DNA of 64,000 nt from an uncultured Methylococcaceae bacterium (GTDB lineage: Bacteria > Pseudomonadota > Gammaproteobacteria > Methylococcales > Methylomonadaceae), in the NCBI GenBank assembly GCA_913056195.1, contig CAJXMF010000006.1, positions 1 to 64,000 of the forward strand, read 5' to 3'. Under the pieces are notes generated by a model. It worked only from the letters and a program-made list of their open reading frames with translations. It was not told the origin of the DNA and did not search any database. Every line of letters begins with the position of its first letter. The first letter of the stretch is position 1. The position numbers and the translations under genes are program-made. This document shows, one piece after another, positions 28,324 through 38,370 of this stretch.

Positions 28324-29226
28324 ATGAGCACAAATCCAATCGACATCGATGTTTTATGCGTTGGCCACGCCTGCTACGACCTGATTTTTCAAGTCGATCA
28401 TCACCCGGCAGCCGATGAAAAAATTTTTGCCGAGCAGCATCAAGCCTGTGGTGGAGGCCCTGCGGCCAATGGCGCCGTTGCGGTCTCTCGTTTAGGTTTC
28501 AAAGCCGCCTTTGCTGGCTTTTTAGGCACTGATTTATATGGTGACCGCCACTTGTCTGAATTTCAACAGGAGAATATTGACACCACGCTGTTAATTCGCG
28601 GCCACCAGCCCACACCCGTTTCTATCATTCTGGTTAAACCTGACGGCACGCGCGCCTTGGTCAATTACAAAGGCGAAACCCGCCCCCTTTCCCGACACAG
28701 CCTGGACTTCACCCGGCTTGACTTCAAAACCGTTCTGTTTGACGGCCACGAACCTGAAATTTCAGTTGAATTGGCAACATATTGTACGCAGCAACAGATT
28801 CCGATGGTGCTGGATGCAGGCTCCATTCACAAAGGCACCCTGGCCTTGATGGACAAGGTAGACTACCTGGTCTGTTCAGAAAAATTTGCCCGACAATTTG
28901 CCGGTACGCCCGAAGCCGCCCTGTCGGTATTGGCTGAAAAAGCGCCGGTCGTCATCATTACCTTGGGGCAAGATGGCTTGATCTGGAAAACGGCCACACA
29001 ACAGGGGCAATTTCGCGCATTCAACATTACTGCCATGGATACAACAGGCGCTGGCGATGCCTTTCATGGTGCGTTCAGTGCCGCCATCGCCGACAATATG
29101 AGGCTAGACGATGCCTTATATTATGCCAGCGCGACCGGCGCATTATGCTGCACCAAAATCGGTGCCAGAACCGGACTGCCTGACGGCAATGAACTGACTC
29201 AGTTTCTGAACACATACCGTTTGTAG
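28324..29226 (+). CDS. PfkB-family carbohydrate kinase
   Basis: VLCVGHACYDLIFQV, GGGPAANGAVAVSRLGFKAAFAGFLGTDLYG, ITAMDTTGAGDAFHGAFSAAIA. Confidence 0.9.
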   Translation: MSTNPIDIDVLCVGHACYDLIFQVDHHPAADEKIFAEQHQACGGGPAANGAVAVSRLGFKAAFAGFLGTDLYGDRHLSEFQQENIDTTLLIRGHQPTPVSIILVKPDGTRALVNYKGETRPLSRHSLDFTRLDFKTVLFDGHEPEISVELATYCTQQQIPMVLDAGSIHKGTLALMDKVDYLVCSEKFARQFAGTPEAALSVLAEKAPVVIITLGQDGLIWKTATQQGQFRAFNITAMDTTGAGDAFHGAFSAAIADNMRLDDALYYASATGALCCTKIGARTGLPDGNELTQFLNTYRL

Positions 29227-29302
29227 CACCGCCGCCAACTTGTGACGAATGATACTGGCCTATATAATGGCCTGTTTTTTGTGGCCAGGAATTTGAATAA
29301 AT

Positions 29303-30772
29303 ATGGTATCAAACACAACGTATAAACCGTGTGATCTGGTTATTTATGGCGGCTTGGGCGACCTTGCCACCCGTAAACTGATTATCTCCCTGTTTCGGCT
29401 GGAAAAAGCCGGGCTACTCGAAAACGACAGCACGATTATCGCCGTTGACCGCTATAACAAAACCCGCGACGACTTTATTGCCATCACCCGTGACAGCCTG
29501 AAAAAATTCTTGAATGACGAAATTGACCCAGCCTTGTGGGAAAAATTTCAACAACGTCTAAACTACCTACAAATGGATCTGACGCAAATGCAGGATTATG
29601 GCAAGCTGAAACCACGGCTCTCACCAGAAACACATGTTTTGGTGAATTATCTGGCGGTTTCTCCTGTACTGTTCAAATCCATTTGCCATGGCTTGCAACA
29701 GGCCGGTGTTTTAAATGATGAAGCGCGTATCGTCATGGAAAAACCGATTGGCCATGACTTAAAATCCTGCATCGAAATCAATGATGTGGTCTCTGAAGTT
29801 TTTCATGAAGAACAAATCTTTCGCATCGACCATTATCTGGGCAAGGAAACTGTGCTTAATCTGCTGGCGTTACGCTTTGCCAATTCCATTTTTACCACCA
29901 ACTGGGATCATAACAGTATTGACCATATTCAGATTACGGTTGCCGAAGCGGTGGGCATTGAAGGTCGCTGGGACTATTTTGACCATACCGGACAATTACA
30001 TGACATGCTGCAAAACCATTTATTGCAGATTTTAACCTTTGTCACCATGGAACCCCCGGTAAACCTGGAAGCTTCCAGCATTCGCAGCGAGAAAATCAAA
30101 GTATTAAAAGCATTGCGCCCCATTACACCCCATAATGTTGAACAGGCCACAGTTCGCGGTCAATACGCGGCAGGCTTTCAACAGGCCACACCGGTACCCG
30201 GCTACCTTGAGGAAGAAGGCGCCAACCCGGACAGTGATACTGAAACCTTTGTCGCACTCAGGGTCGACATTGATAACTGGCGTTGGGCCGGTGTCCCGGT
30301 CTATTTACGCACCGGCAAGCGCATGAATTACAAACGCACTGAAATTGTTATCAATTTCAAACAACTGCCTCATAATATTTTTAAAGACAGCTATAAAAAC
30401 CTGCCCGCTAACAAGCTGATTATTCATTTACAACCCAATGAAGGTATCGACATTGAAGTTCTTAACAAAATACCGGGCATTGATGGCGATATTAAATTGC
30501 AAAAAACCAGACTGGATTTGAGTTTTTCCGAAGCCTTTGAAAAAAGCAGCCTGTTCGGCGGCTATGAAAAACTGATTCTGGAAGCCCTGCGTGGTAATCC
30601 GACATTATTCCTGAGTCGAGAAGAAATCGAACAAGCCTGGGCCTGGGTCGATTCGATTCAAACCGCCTGGAAAACACAATCGCTTCATTCGACCCAATAC
30701 CCTGCAGGCACTTGGGGTCCTATCACATCAGACAGCTTATTGGCACGCGACGGCCGCGCCTGGGAAGCATGA
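29303..30772 (+). CDS. zwf: Glucose-6-phosphate 1-dehydrogenase
   Basis: VIYGGLGDLATRKLI, RIDHYLGKETVLNLL, YFDHTGQLHDMLQNHLLQIL. Confidence 0.97.
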   Translation: MVSNTTYKPCDLVIYGGLGDLATRKLIISLFRLEKAGLLENDSTIIAVDRYNKTRDDFIAITRDSLKKFLNDEIDPALWEKFQQRLNYLQMDLTQMQDYGKLKPRLSPETHVLVNYLAVSPVLFKSICHGLQQAGVLNDEARIVMEKPIGHDLKSCIEINDVVSEVFHEEQIFRIDHYLGKETVLNLLALRFANSIFTTNWDHNSIDHIQITVAEAVGIEGRWDYFDHTGQLHDMLQNHLLQILTFVTMEPPVNLEASSIRSEKIKVLKALRPITPHNVEQATVRGQYAAGFQQATPVPGYLEEEGANPDSDTETFVALRVDIDNWRWAGVPVYLRTGKRMNYKRTEIVINFKQLPHNIFKDSYKNLPANKLIIHLQPNEGIDIEVLNKIPGIDGDIKLQKTRLDLSFSEAFEKSSLFGGYEKLILEALRGNPTLFLSREEIEQAWAWVDSIQTAWKTQSLHSTQYPAGTWGPITSDSLLARDGRAWEA

Positions 30773-30783
30773 GGTAAATTACA

Positions 30784-31494
30784 ATGGCCACACAATTTCT
30801 CTTTAAAACCCGCGACGAACTGTTTTCCAGCCTGGCACTGGCGTGTCAACGCCATCTCGATAATGCCTTAACCCAACAGCAATCAGCCACCCTGCTGGTT
30901 TCTGGCGGCAGTACACCAGCGCCGTTATATCAAACCCTGTCTGAATCCGATCTGAACTGGAAAAACATCCATGTTGCTTTAGTCGACGAACGCTGGGTCG
31001 ATAGTGATCACCCCGCCAGTAACGAAGCCTTGATCAAAAAAACATTATTGATTAACCGCGCTGCGATTGCCCCGTTTACGCCGATGAAAACAGCGGCCGA
31101 AACCGCTGCCGAAGGCCAGCCTGAAACAGAACAACATTATCGTCAACTGCCTAAACCCTTTACCGTAACGATTCTCGGCATGGGCAACGACGGCCACACG
31201 GCTTCATTGTTCCCACATGCCGAAGGCCTGGATCAAGCCTTATCACCGGATTACAGCCAACTGACGGCCGCCATTATGGCGCAAAAAAGTGAAGTGACCG
31301 GCGACAACACCGAACGCTTGAGCCTGTCATTGCACGGTCTGTTACAATCTAAACGACTGATTATTTTATTAACGGGCGAAGAAAAACTGGCTGTTTTCAA
31401 ACAGGCTTTAAAACCGGGCCCTGTAGACGATATGCCGGTTCGCGCTATTTTGCGTCAAACCGCTGTCCCGGTTGAGCTGTACTGGGCACCTTAA
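30784..31494 (+). CDS. pgl: 6-phosphogluconolactonase
   Basis: LLVSGGSTPAPLYQTLSE, LVDERWVDSDHPASNE, ILGMGNDGHTASLFPHAEGL. Confidence 0.95.
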   Translation: MATQFLFKTRDELFSSLALACQRHLDNALTQQQSATLLVSGGSTPAPLYQTLSESDLNWKNIHVALVDERWVDSDHPASNEALIKKTLLINRAAIAPFTPMKTAAETAAEGQPETEQHYRQLPKPFTVTILGMGNDGHTASLFPHAEGLDQALSPDYSQLTAAIMAQKSEVTGDNTERLSLSLHGLLQSKRLIILLTGEEKLAVFKQALKPGPVDDMPVRAILRQTAVPVELYWAP

Positions 31495-31621
31495 CCCGCT
31501 TTGCACCCCTGCCATACCCTAACAATTTACCCATAGCCTATGTTATTGATTGCAAAGCTGGATTACTCGAAAAACGACTCAACTTTTTGCGCATTGCCAT
31601 AGACAGCAACTGGAGAAAAAC

Positions 31622-33442
31622 ATGCATCCAATTATCGAACAAGTCACACAGGACATCATTGAACGCAGCCATAAGGAACGTAACGCTTACCTGAAATACA
31701 TTGACGCACAGGCTGGAAAAGCGCCTATTCGCTCACACATGCAATGCGCCAACCTGGCCCATGCCTTTGCGGCTTGCCCCATCTCAGAAAAACAGGACCT
31801 GGCCGAAACGCCTAAACCCAATATCGCCATTGTTTCTTCTTACAATGACATGCTTTCGGCACATCAACCGTATAAAAATGCTCCAGACATCATCAAAGAG
31901 GCTATTCGTGAAGCCGGTGGCGTCGCCCAGTTTGCCGCCGGTGTTCCCGCCATGTGTGATGGCGTCACACAGGGACAACCCGGCATGGAACTGTCCTTGT
32001 TCAGTCGCGATTTGATTGCGATGGCAACCGCGATTGGCATGAGCCATAACACATTCGATGGCGCTTTATATTTAGGTATCTGTGACAAAATCGTGCCCGG
32101 TTTACTGATTGGCGCACTGAGTTTTGGCTATTTACCCGCTGTGTTCGTCCCTGCCGGCCCAATGCCTTCAGGGATTACCAATAAAGAAAAAGCCCGTGCC
32201 CGTCAGGCCTATGCCGTCGGCAAAATCGGCCGTAAGGAACTTCTCGAAAAAGAAGCCGCCTCTTATCACTCTGCCGGCACCTGTACCTTCTACGGTACCG
32301 CCAACAGCAATCAAATGATGATGGAAATCATGGGCCTGCATCTCCCCGGCAGCTCCTTCGTCAATCCTTACACGCCGTTACGCGACGAACTTACCCGGCA
32401 GGCTGCCCGTCAGGTATTGAAATTTACCGCAATGGGTGACGATTACCGCCCCATTGCGCGTATGGTTGACGAAAAAGCCCTGGTCAATGCCATCATCGGC
32501 CTGCTCGCCACCGGTGGTTCGACGAACCATACCATGCACCTGATCGCCATTGGCCGCGCGTCCGGTATTACGCTGAACTGGGATGATTTTGACCGCTTGT
32601 CCAAAGTGATTCCCCAACTGACCAAAATCTATCCAAACGGTGCCGCCGATGTCAATCATTTCCACCAGGCAGGCGGCATGGGCGTACTCATCGCTGAATT
32701 ATTAAAACACGGGCTGCTCCATAAAGACATCCTCACCGTCGCCGACGAAAAAGGCATGGATAGTTATACGAAAGAGCCCATACTAACTGGCGTAAAACTC
32801 AGCTGGAAAGCATGCCCTGAACAATCGCGTAACCCGGATGTATTAAGCAGCGTGGAAAAACCCTTTGCACCGATGGGCGGTCTGCATGTCATGAGCGGTA
32901 ATCTGGGTCGCGGCGTTTCCAAGGTATCTGCCGTCGCCGAAGAACATCAAATCATTGAAGCCGCTGCCGTTGTTTTTGACGACCAGGAAGATTTTCTGGC
33001 CGCCTTCAAACGCGGTGAACTGGAAAAAGACTTTGTCGCCGTCATCCGCTTTCAGGGACCACGTGCCAATGGCATGCCAGAGCTACACAAACTCACGCCA
33101 CCACTGGGCGTGCTGCAAGACAAAGGCTTTAACATTGCCCTGGTAACCGATGGTCGGATGTCTGGCGCATCAGGCAAGGTGCCTTCTATTATTCACCTGT
33201 GTCCTGAATGTGAAATGGGCGGCCCGCTGGCGAAGGTTTTGGACGGTGATGTCATTGCCCTGAATCTTCAAACCGGTGATATTAATGTCCTGGTGGATGA
33301 GGATGAATTCAATGCCCGCACACCGATACCGAATCGCGCCAATAATCACCATTATGGCATGGGACGGGAAATGTTCGGACATTTTAGAATGGGCGCATCA
33401 ACGGCCGAAACCGGCGCCTCTAATCTGTTCCCGGTCGATTAA
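31622..33442 (+). CDS. edd: Phosphogluconate dehydratase
   Basis: [82 protein letters not shown]. Start at internal ATG 31622. Confidence 0.97.
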   Translation: MHPIIEQVTQDIIERSHKERNAYLKYIDAQAGKAPIRSHMQCANLAHAFAACPISEKQDLAETPKPNIAIVSSYNDMLSAHQPYKNAPDIIKEAIREAGGVAQFAAGVPAMCDGVTQGQPGMELSLFSRDLIAMATAIGMSHNTFDGALYLGICDKIVPGLLIGALSFGYLPAVFVPAGPMPSGITNKEKARARQAYAVGKIGRKELLEKEAASYHSAGTCTFYGTANSNQMMMEIMGLHLPGSSFVNPYTPLRDELTRQAARQVLKFTAMGDDYRPIARMVDEKALVNAIIGLLATGGSTNHTMHLIAIGRASGITLNWDDFDRLSKVIPQLTKIYPNGAADVNHFHQAGGMGVLIAELLKHGLLHKDILTVADEKGMDSYTKEPILTGVKLSWKACPEQSRNPDVLSSVEKPFAPMGGLHVMSGNLGRGVSKVSAVAEEHQIIEAAAVVFDDQEDFLAAFKRGELEKDFVAVIRFQGPRANGMPELHKLTPPLGVLQDKGFNIALVTDGRMSGASGKVPSIIHLCPECEMGGPLAKVLDGDVIALNLQTGDINVLVDEDEFNARTPIPNRANNHHYGMGREMFGHFRMGASTAETGASNLFPVD

Positions 33443-33479
33443 GCCAACTATCTTCATTAAATATCTAACGGAAAGAATT

Positions 33480-34106
33480 ATGCCAACCATTCAAGACATT
33501 ATGAACACCTCCCCGGTTATTCCGGTCATGGTCATCAATAAACTCGAACATGCCGTGCCTTTAGCCAATGCCCTGGTTGAAGGTGGTCTGAAGGTATTGG
33601 AAATCACGCTGCGCACACCGGTTGCACTGGATGCCATTCGCCAAATCAAGACGGAAGTCAGCGGTGCTATCGTTGGTGCCGGCACGGTTATCAATATTGA
33701 TACCTTAAACCAGGCCGTTGACGCCGGCTCTGAATTTTTAGTCAGCCCTGGCGTCACAAACAGCCTCATCGACCATGCGATCAACACCGGTGTGCCGATT
33801 CTGCCCGGCGTCGCCACCCCCAGCGAAGCCATGACACTCATGGAAAAAGGCCTGACGGCCATGAAGTTTTTCCCGGCGGAAGCGGCAGGCGGTGTACCGA
33901 TGCTAAAATCCATCGGTGGCCCGTTACCGCAAATCACCTTCTGCCCAACAGGCGGGGTCAATCCTGAAAATGCCAAACACTACCTGGCGTTAAAAAATGT
34001 TGCCTGTGTCGGTGGCTCCTGGATGGCACCAGCCGACCTGGTCGATGCCGAAAACTGGGATGAAATCCGCCTGCGCGCTCAACAAGCGGCGATGATTTCC
34101 CGCTAA
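33480..34106 (+). CDS. eda: KDPG aldolase (2-dehydro-3-deoxy-phosphogluconate aldolase)
   Basis: MPTIQDIMNTSPVIPVMVINKLEHAVPLANALVEGGLKVLEITLRTPVAL, GAGTVINIDTLNQAVDAGSEFLVSPG, MKFFPAEAAGGVPMLKSIGGPLPQITFCPTGGV. Confidence 0.96.
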   Translation: MPTIQDIMNTSPVIPVMVINKLEHAVPLANALVEGGLKVLEITLRTPVALDAIRQIKTEVSGAIVGAGTVINIDTLNQAVDAGSEFLVSPGVTNSLIDHAINTGVPILPGVATPSEAMTLMEKGLTAMKFFPAEAAGGVPMLKSIGGPLPQITFCPTGGVNPENAKHYLALKNVACVGGSWMAPADLVDAENWDEIRLRAQQAAMISR

Positions 34107-34117
34107 CCGTACCGATA

Positions 34118-34146
34118 CAATGGGTTTGTTTTCAACAAACCCATTG
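34118..34146. terminator. Hairpin after eda
   Basis: CAATGGGTTTGTT ttc AACAAACCCATTG, perfect 13-bp stem. Confidence 0.6.
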
Positions 34147-34252
34147 AACGTCTACACACTGTCTCCGACAGCGCAATCATCGTTTACATTTGCCATCGAA
34201 TATCCGACTATGGTTTCATTGAAGCGGATAACCGCTATCTGGAGATTTACTC

Positions 34253-34816
34253 ATGCCGATAAAAACCCTCATCGCCTTATTTATTATAACGAGCAGCCTG
34301 CTTAGCCATTCAACCCTTTCTGCCACTAAAGGTAACGCTCTCATGCCATTTACACTCGAATCCAAATCGTTTACTCAAGGGGGAGACATTCCCACACGTT
34401 TTACCTGTGAAGGTGATAATATCTCGCCTGAGCTCACCTGGTCCGGCGTACCACAAAACACGAAAAGCCTGGTTTTAATGGTTACCGACCCGGATGCGCC
34501 TGATCCTGCGGCACCTAAAATGACTTGGATTCATTGGTTGCTTTATAACATTCCGCCAAGCATCACTGAATTAAGCGAAAATTTTCACCCTGACAAAACG
34601 ATTAAAGAAGGTAAAAACGATTGGCACAAAACGGGATACGGCGGCCCTTGCCCACCCATTGGCCGTCACCGCTATTTCTTTACGCTATACGCCCTTGATA
34701 TTGTGCTGCCGGATTTAAAACAGCCCAACAAAAGCACACTGGAAAAAGCAATGGCCGAACATATTATCGACCAGGCTGAACTCATTGGCACTTACCAGAA
34801 GAAATCCTGGTTTTAG
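34253..34816 (+). CDS. YbhB/YbcL family Raf kinase inhibitor-like (PEBP) protein, secreted
   Basis: Signal peptide; GGDIPTRFTCEGDNISPELTWSGVPQNTKSLVLMVTDPDAP, WIHWLLYNIP, GYGGPCPPIGRHRYFFTLYALD. Confidence 0.92.
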   Translation: MPIKTLIALFIITSSLLSHSTLSATKGNALMPFTLESKSFTQGGDIPTRFTCEGDNISPELTWSGVPQNTKSLVLMVTDPDAPDPAAPKMTWIHWLLYNIPPSITELSENFHPDKTIKEGKNDWHKTGYGGPCPPIGRHRYFFTLYALDIVLPDLKQPNKSTLEKAMAEHIIDQAELIGTYQKKSWF

Positions 34817-34854
34817 GCCTGTCGCATGTGAGTTTATTTCATCTCTTCCTTATG

Positions 34855-35010
34855 ATATCAGGCTCACCCAAAGCAGTTTTCTGCGTGGTAGCAATATTTT
34901 CATGCCCTGGTAAGGTTTGTATATCAACCAACTATACATCCTTTTCCAGCAACCTCGTAGCGTAAGTTTGCCGGAGCTTATGCGGCCTGGCTTTCTTGTC
35001 TATGCGCAGG
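34855..35010 (-). pseudogene. Tyrosine recombinase/integrase C-terminal remnant
   Basis: Minus strand reads RIDKKARPHKLRQTYATRLLEKDV*LVDIQTLPGHENIATTQK, matching the HxLRHTxAT...LGHxxIxTT signature with an internal stop and no upstream ORF. Confidence 0.65.
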
Positions 35011-35129
35011 CCTTATCGACCAATTTCTTTAAATACGCACGGGCGGCATGCGCCTCCTTCCCTCGTTAAATAGCTAACAAAATTTTACGTCGACAAGCTT
35101 GCATTTGCGCCAGTCGCTTCCAGCTTCGG

Positions 35130-35312
35130 TCAGCCAGGCACGCCAGATGTTCTAATCAGAGTTGTAGTTGTATGTAGCAGGTGATGTCGGCATGGCCCTT
35201 TGTGAGAAATTCCAGAAATTCCTTTTTGGTCTTTTTCTACTTTCTTTAATACCTCAATCTGGTATCTTAGTAGTTCGGTCAGTTGGCTATATTTCTTCAT
35301 AAGCGTTCTCAT
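35130..35312 (-). pseudogene. IS30-like transposase N-terminal remnant
   Basis: MKKYSQLTELLRYQIEVLKKVEKDQKGIS resembles the IS30 family HTH (xxYxQLTexeRYQIexLkkxgxsqkeIA), followed by unrelated/frameshifted sequence. Confidence 0.5.
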
Positions 35313-35422
35313 CTTTGGTCGGATTGGAAGAGCCAGAACTATACCGGTTGACCTCTTACAACCCTAAAAAAATGAATTGCATTTTTGAGTTGAATCCAGG
35401 ATGGACAACAAGAGGATAAACA

Positions 35423-35587
35423 ATGAGTGATGATAAGCAGAAAGTAGTTGTAACTGATATTCAGATGCCATTTATGTCAATGGTCATATTTATGGTGAAG
35501 TGGATTGTCGCTTCAATCCCGGCATTCTTTCTTCTGGGAATTATTGCTTCGATATTTATGGGAATTTTCGGTGGTATGATGATGTAG
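35423..35587 (+). CDS. Small hydrophobic protein (54 aa)
   Basis: Not in the ORF track. MSDDKQKVVVTDIQMPFMSMVIFMVKWIVASIPAFFLLGIIASIFMGIFGGMMM*; plausible upstream GAGGA. Confidence 0.6.
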   Translation: MSDDKQKVVVTDIQMPFMSMVIFMVKWIVASIPAFFLLGIIASIFMGIFGGMMM

Positions 35588-35715
35588 CGAGAGTTATCCA
35601 CAAAAACCCTGGGTAAGTTCGCGCGCATATCATACCAATCGCTGCCAATGCCTTACATAATAACGGATTAGGTTGAATTGGCTACAAGTTGGTGAAACAT
35701 TCTTCCAGAATAGGG

Positions 35716-35750
35716 AACAGCCTCGCAACTGGGTTCGCTGCGAGGCTGTT
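35716..35750. terminator. Intrinsic terminator
   Basis: AACAGCCTCGCA actgggttcgc TGCGAGGCTGTT, perfect 12-bp stem followed by TTAT. Confidence 0.75.
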
Positions 35751-35795
35751 TTATGAAAGGGAGTTGATATGAAATAACTTGACGATTATATCCAG

Positions 35796-36455
35796 CTAAT
35801 GGGAATGCCCGCTTTCAAGCTTATGGCCCTCTGCATCATAAAAACCACTGGAGTCATGTGATACAAAACCTAAGTGAATAAGTTTGCGCAGAAAAGGATC
35901 AGACTCATTGTCGCCGATATCAATATAATCAGTAGTTTTATAAGCGGCACGCTGATTAAAAACCTGTTTGACACGATCCGCCGCCGTAACCATTTCCTCA
36001 ATCTGCCAGGTTTCATGCCTATCTTGGGTTTTTACGCTGTAGCGCATAGGCAATTTCAAGGTCACATTCCAGTCCAATTTGGCCTGACGTTTTGGGGAGA
36101 CCATTACCCGCACCTGTGTCAGCGAGCAACCTTCGCCCCGAGTCGCCTCAAGCGACATCGCCTGCACTGCCGGGTCGGCTATAATCTGCCGCTTTTCAGC
36201 CCAATGTTTTGGTGCGGCGCGCGCGCCAAGGTCCTCAGGCATATACTCAATGCCTTGCGCATCTTTATCAAACCAGGTCGTCAGATGCAACGTACCGGCA
36301 CCAGAACGCTCCCATTGTTCAGCCAGACCTCGATCTGGATAGACATATAACACCCGGTTACCATCACGCCACAGCTCCATATGCCATGTCTTCGTTGTTT
36401 TTTTCTTTAAATCAACGACCGTCTGTTGACTGATTATCCAGCGAGGCCATGACAT
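35796..36455 (-). CDS. Hypothetical protein (219 aa)
   Basis: Long ORF with normal composition; no recognised family motif. Confidence 0.6.
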   Translation of the reverse strand: MSWPRWIISQQTVVDLKKKTTKTWHMELWRDGNRVLYVYPDRGLAEQWERSGAGTLHLTTWFDKDAQGIEYMPEDLGARAAPKHWAEKRQIIADPAVQAMSLEATRGEGCSLTQVRVMVSPKRQAKLDWNVTLKLPMRYSVKTQDRHETWQIEEMVTAADRVKQVFNQRAAYKTTDYIDIGDNESDPFLRKLIHLGFVSHDSSGFYDAEGHKLESGHSH

Positions 36456-36590
36456 TTATATGACGCATACATGACAAACTGGTGACAACAAAAAATCCTG
36501 CCCAGGAAAAACATGATCTATTCATATATTCTTAAGAAAACTTGACCTATAATGATGTTTTTAACTAACATACAAAATGAGGGTATAAAA

Positions 36591-37178
36591 ATGAAAACCA
36601 TAAACCTCTTAATTGCTGCATCGCTCGGACTTTCTTTAACCGCTTGTGACAAAGCGCAAGAAGGCGGGCAGACCGCGACAACTAATACGTCATCTGCTGC
36701 CGAACAAACTCAAGAAAAGGCTAACAATACAGCATCCACTGCTTCCGATTCATTAGCCAATAGCCTGGAAAAGGCTAAAGAAGCGGCGGGCAGTGCGGCA
36801 AGCGCAACATCTGACACAACCTCCGATATCACCGAAGCCGGTAAGAATGCGGTCGGTTCTGCTACTGACGCGGCTAAAAATGCTGCATCCACGGCCGTTG
36901 ACAGTGCAAAACAAATGGCTTCAGATACCACAACTGCCGCCAGTGATGCCGCTACAGCCGCTGTCGAATCAGGTAAACAAGCGATAAGTGATGCTGCCGA
37001 TAAAGCAGCCTCTGCAGCAACTGAAAAGATCAATAACGCAAAAACTGCGGTAACTGAAAAAGCCGCCTCTCTAACAGAATCAGTCAGCAAACCGGTTACT
37101 GATACAGCTGCAAAAACGTCAGAAAAAGCAGCTGCTGTAAAATCAGCCGCCGATGCATTAAATGGTTTGACTCAATAA
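36591..37178 (+). CDS. Ala-rich lipoprotein with LEA/apolipophorin-like heptad/11-mer repeats
   Basis: Lipobox LSLTAC; DAAKNAASTAVDSAKQMASDTTTAASDAATAAVESGKQAISDAADKAASAATEKINNAK. Confidence 0.8.
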   Translation: MKTINLLIAASLGLSLTACDKAQEGGQTATTNTSSAAEQTQEKANNTASTASDSLANSLEKAKEAAGSAASATSDTTSDITEAGKNAVGSATDAAKNAASTAVDSAKQMASDTTTAASDAATAAVESGKQAISDAADKAASAATEKINNAKTAVTEKAASLTESVSKPVTDTAAKTSEKAAAVKSAADALNGLTQ

Positions 37179-37212
37179 CTTTTCAGTTTATGAAATCAAG
37201 GGGATGCCTGAA

Positions 37213-38367
37213 TCAATCTTCAGGCGACCCCAACATCTCACAGGCCAAACGCGCCATATTTTCAGATCCACCACCCGCTCCCAGCTTGGCCTTCACCTCG
37301 GCCAGATCATGCAATATCCTCTGCCGGTAATCCGCATCCTGCAACAGGCGCCAGGTTTCATCGGCCAAGGCTTGAGCATTAGCTTCATGCTGAATCAGTT
37401 CTTTAACTACCGCACGAGCCGCGACAATATTAGGCAGGCCAATAAATGGAATGTTCACCAGCATCCTGCCCAGCCAATACGTCAACATCGATAGCTTATA
37501 CACAATCACCATCGGGACCTGAAGCAGTGCAATTTCCAATGACGCCGTACCTGAGGCTGTCATCAGGGCATCAGCACATTGAATCACATCATAGGGTTGC
37601 GACTTAATCACCTTGATATTGAGATCACACGCTTCAAGATAAGGTGCTAACACGGTATCAGCAATAGAATCGGCTTGCGGTAACACAAACTGCACATCGC
37701 CTATACGTTGCTTTAACAATACCGCCGCATCCAGCATCAGCGGTAACAAACGCCGAATTTCATTGATGCGGCTCCCTGGCAGCAAGCCAACGACAGGCTT
37801 TTGTGCATCCAGTCCAAATAGGTCGAAATCATCTTCCCGGCTCCGCAACGGTTTCACCTTATCGACAGATGGATGGCCGACATAACGTACCGGCACCCCC
37901 TGCTTTTCGTAATAAGGCGTTTCAAATGGAAAGATCACCGCCATCATATCGATCGCCTTGCCATAGGTGACAACACGCCCCGGCCGCCAGGCCCAAACCT
38001 GCGGACTGACATAAAACAAGACTTTGATACCGATCTGTTTGGCAAAGCGCGCCAATTTCAGATTAAATTCCTTATAATCGACACACACCAGTAAATCCGG
38101 CCGCTCATCCTGCAACAACTGCTTCATCGCGGTCAATGCCGCACGAATTTCACCATAATGGCGCAAAATTTCAACCAGACCGATAACACCAATGGCTGAT
38201 GAATCCACTCTGACATCAATACCGGCCTCGCGCATTTTTGCCGCCCCCATGCCTAAGCCTTGAACGGCCGGCAAATGCTGTTTTAAATGCGTGAACATAC
38301 TGGCGGCATGTTGATCACCCGACGACTCGCCGGCACTGAACACAATTTTGACCGGTTTCTGCGTCAT
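37213..38367 (-). CDS. lpxB: Lipid-A-disaccharide synthase
   Basis: IVFSAGESSGDQHAASMFTHLK, VDYKEFNLKLARFAKQIGIKVLFYVSPQVWAWRPGRV, VGLLPGSRINEIRRLLPLML, ASGTASLEIALLQVPMVIVYKLS. Confidence 0.97.
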   Translation of the reverse strand: MTQKPVKIVFSAGESSGDQHAASMFTHLKQHLPAVQGLGMGAAKMREAGIDVRVDSSAIGVIGLVEILRHYGEIRAALTAMKQLLQDERPDLLVCVDYKEFNLKLARFAKQIGIKVLFYVSPQVWAWRPGRVVTYGKAIDMMAVIFPFETPYYEKQGVPVRYVGHPSVDKVKPLRSREDDFDLFGLDAQKPVVGLLPGSRINEIRRLLPLMLDAAVLLKQRIGDVQFVLPQADSIADTVLAPYLEACDLNIKVIKSQPYDVIQCADALMTASGTASLEIALLQVPMVIVYKLSMLTYWLGRMLVNIPFIGLPNIVAARAVVKELIQHEANAQALADETWRLLQDADYRQRILHDLAEVKAKLGAGGGSENMARLACEMLGSPED

Positions 38368-38370
38368 TGA

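Noticed and set aside
34253-34816. PEBP-like protein as part of the ED operon
   Set aside because: A perfect 13-bp hairpin separates it from eda; no functional link could be supported.
36710-37090. 126-aa minus-strand ORF inside the Ala-rich lipoprotein
   Set aside because: Antisense shadow of GCx-rich repetitive codons; the sense strand has a lipobox and a plausible start.
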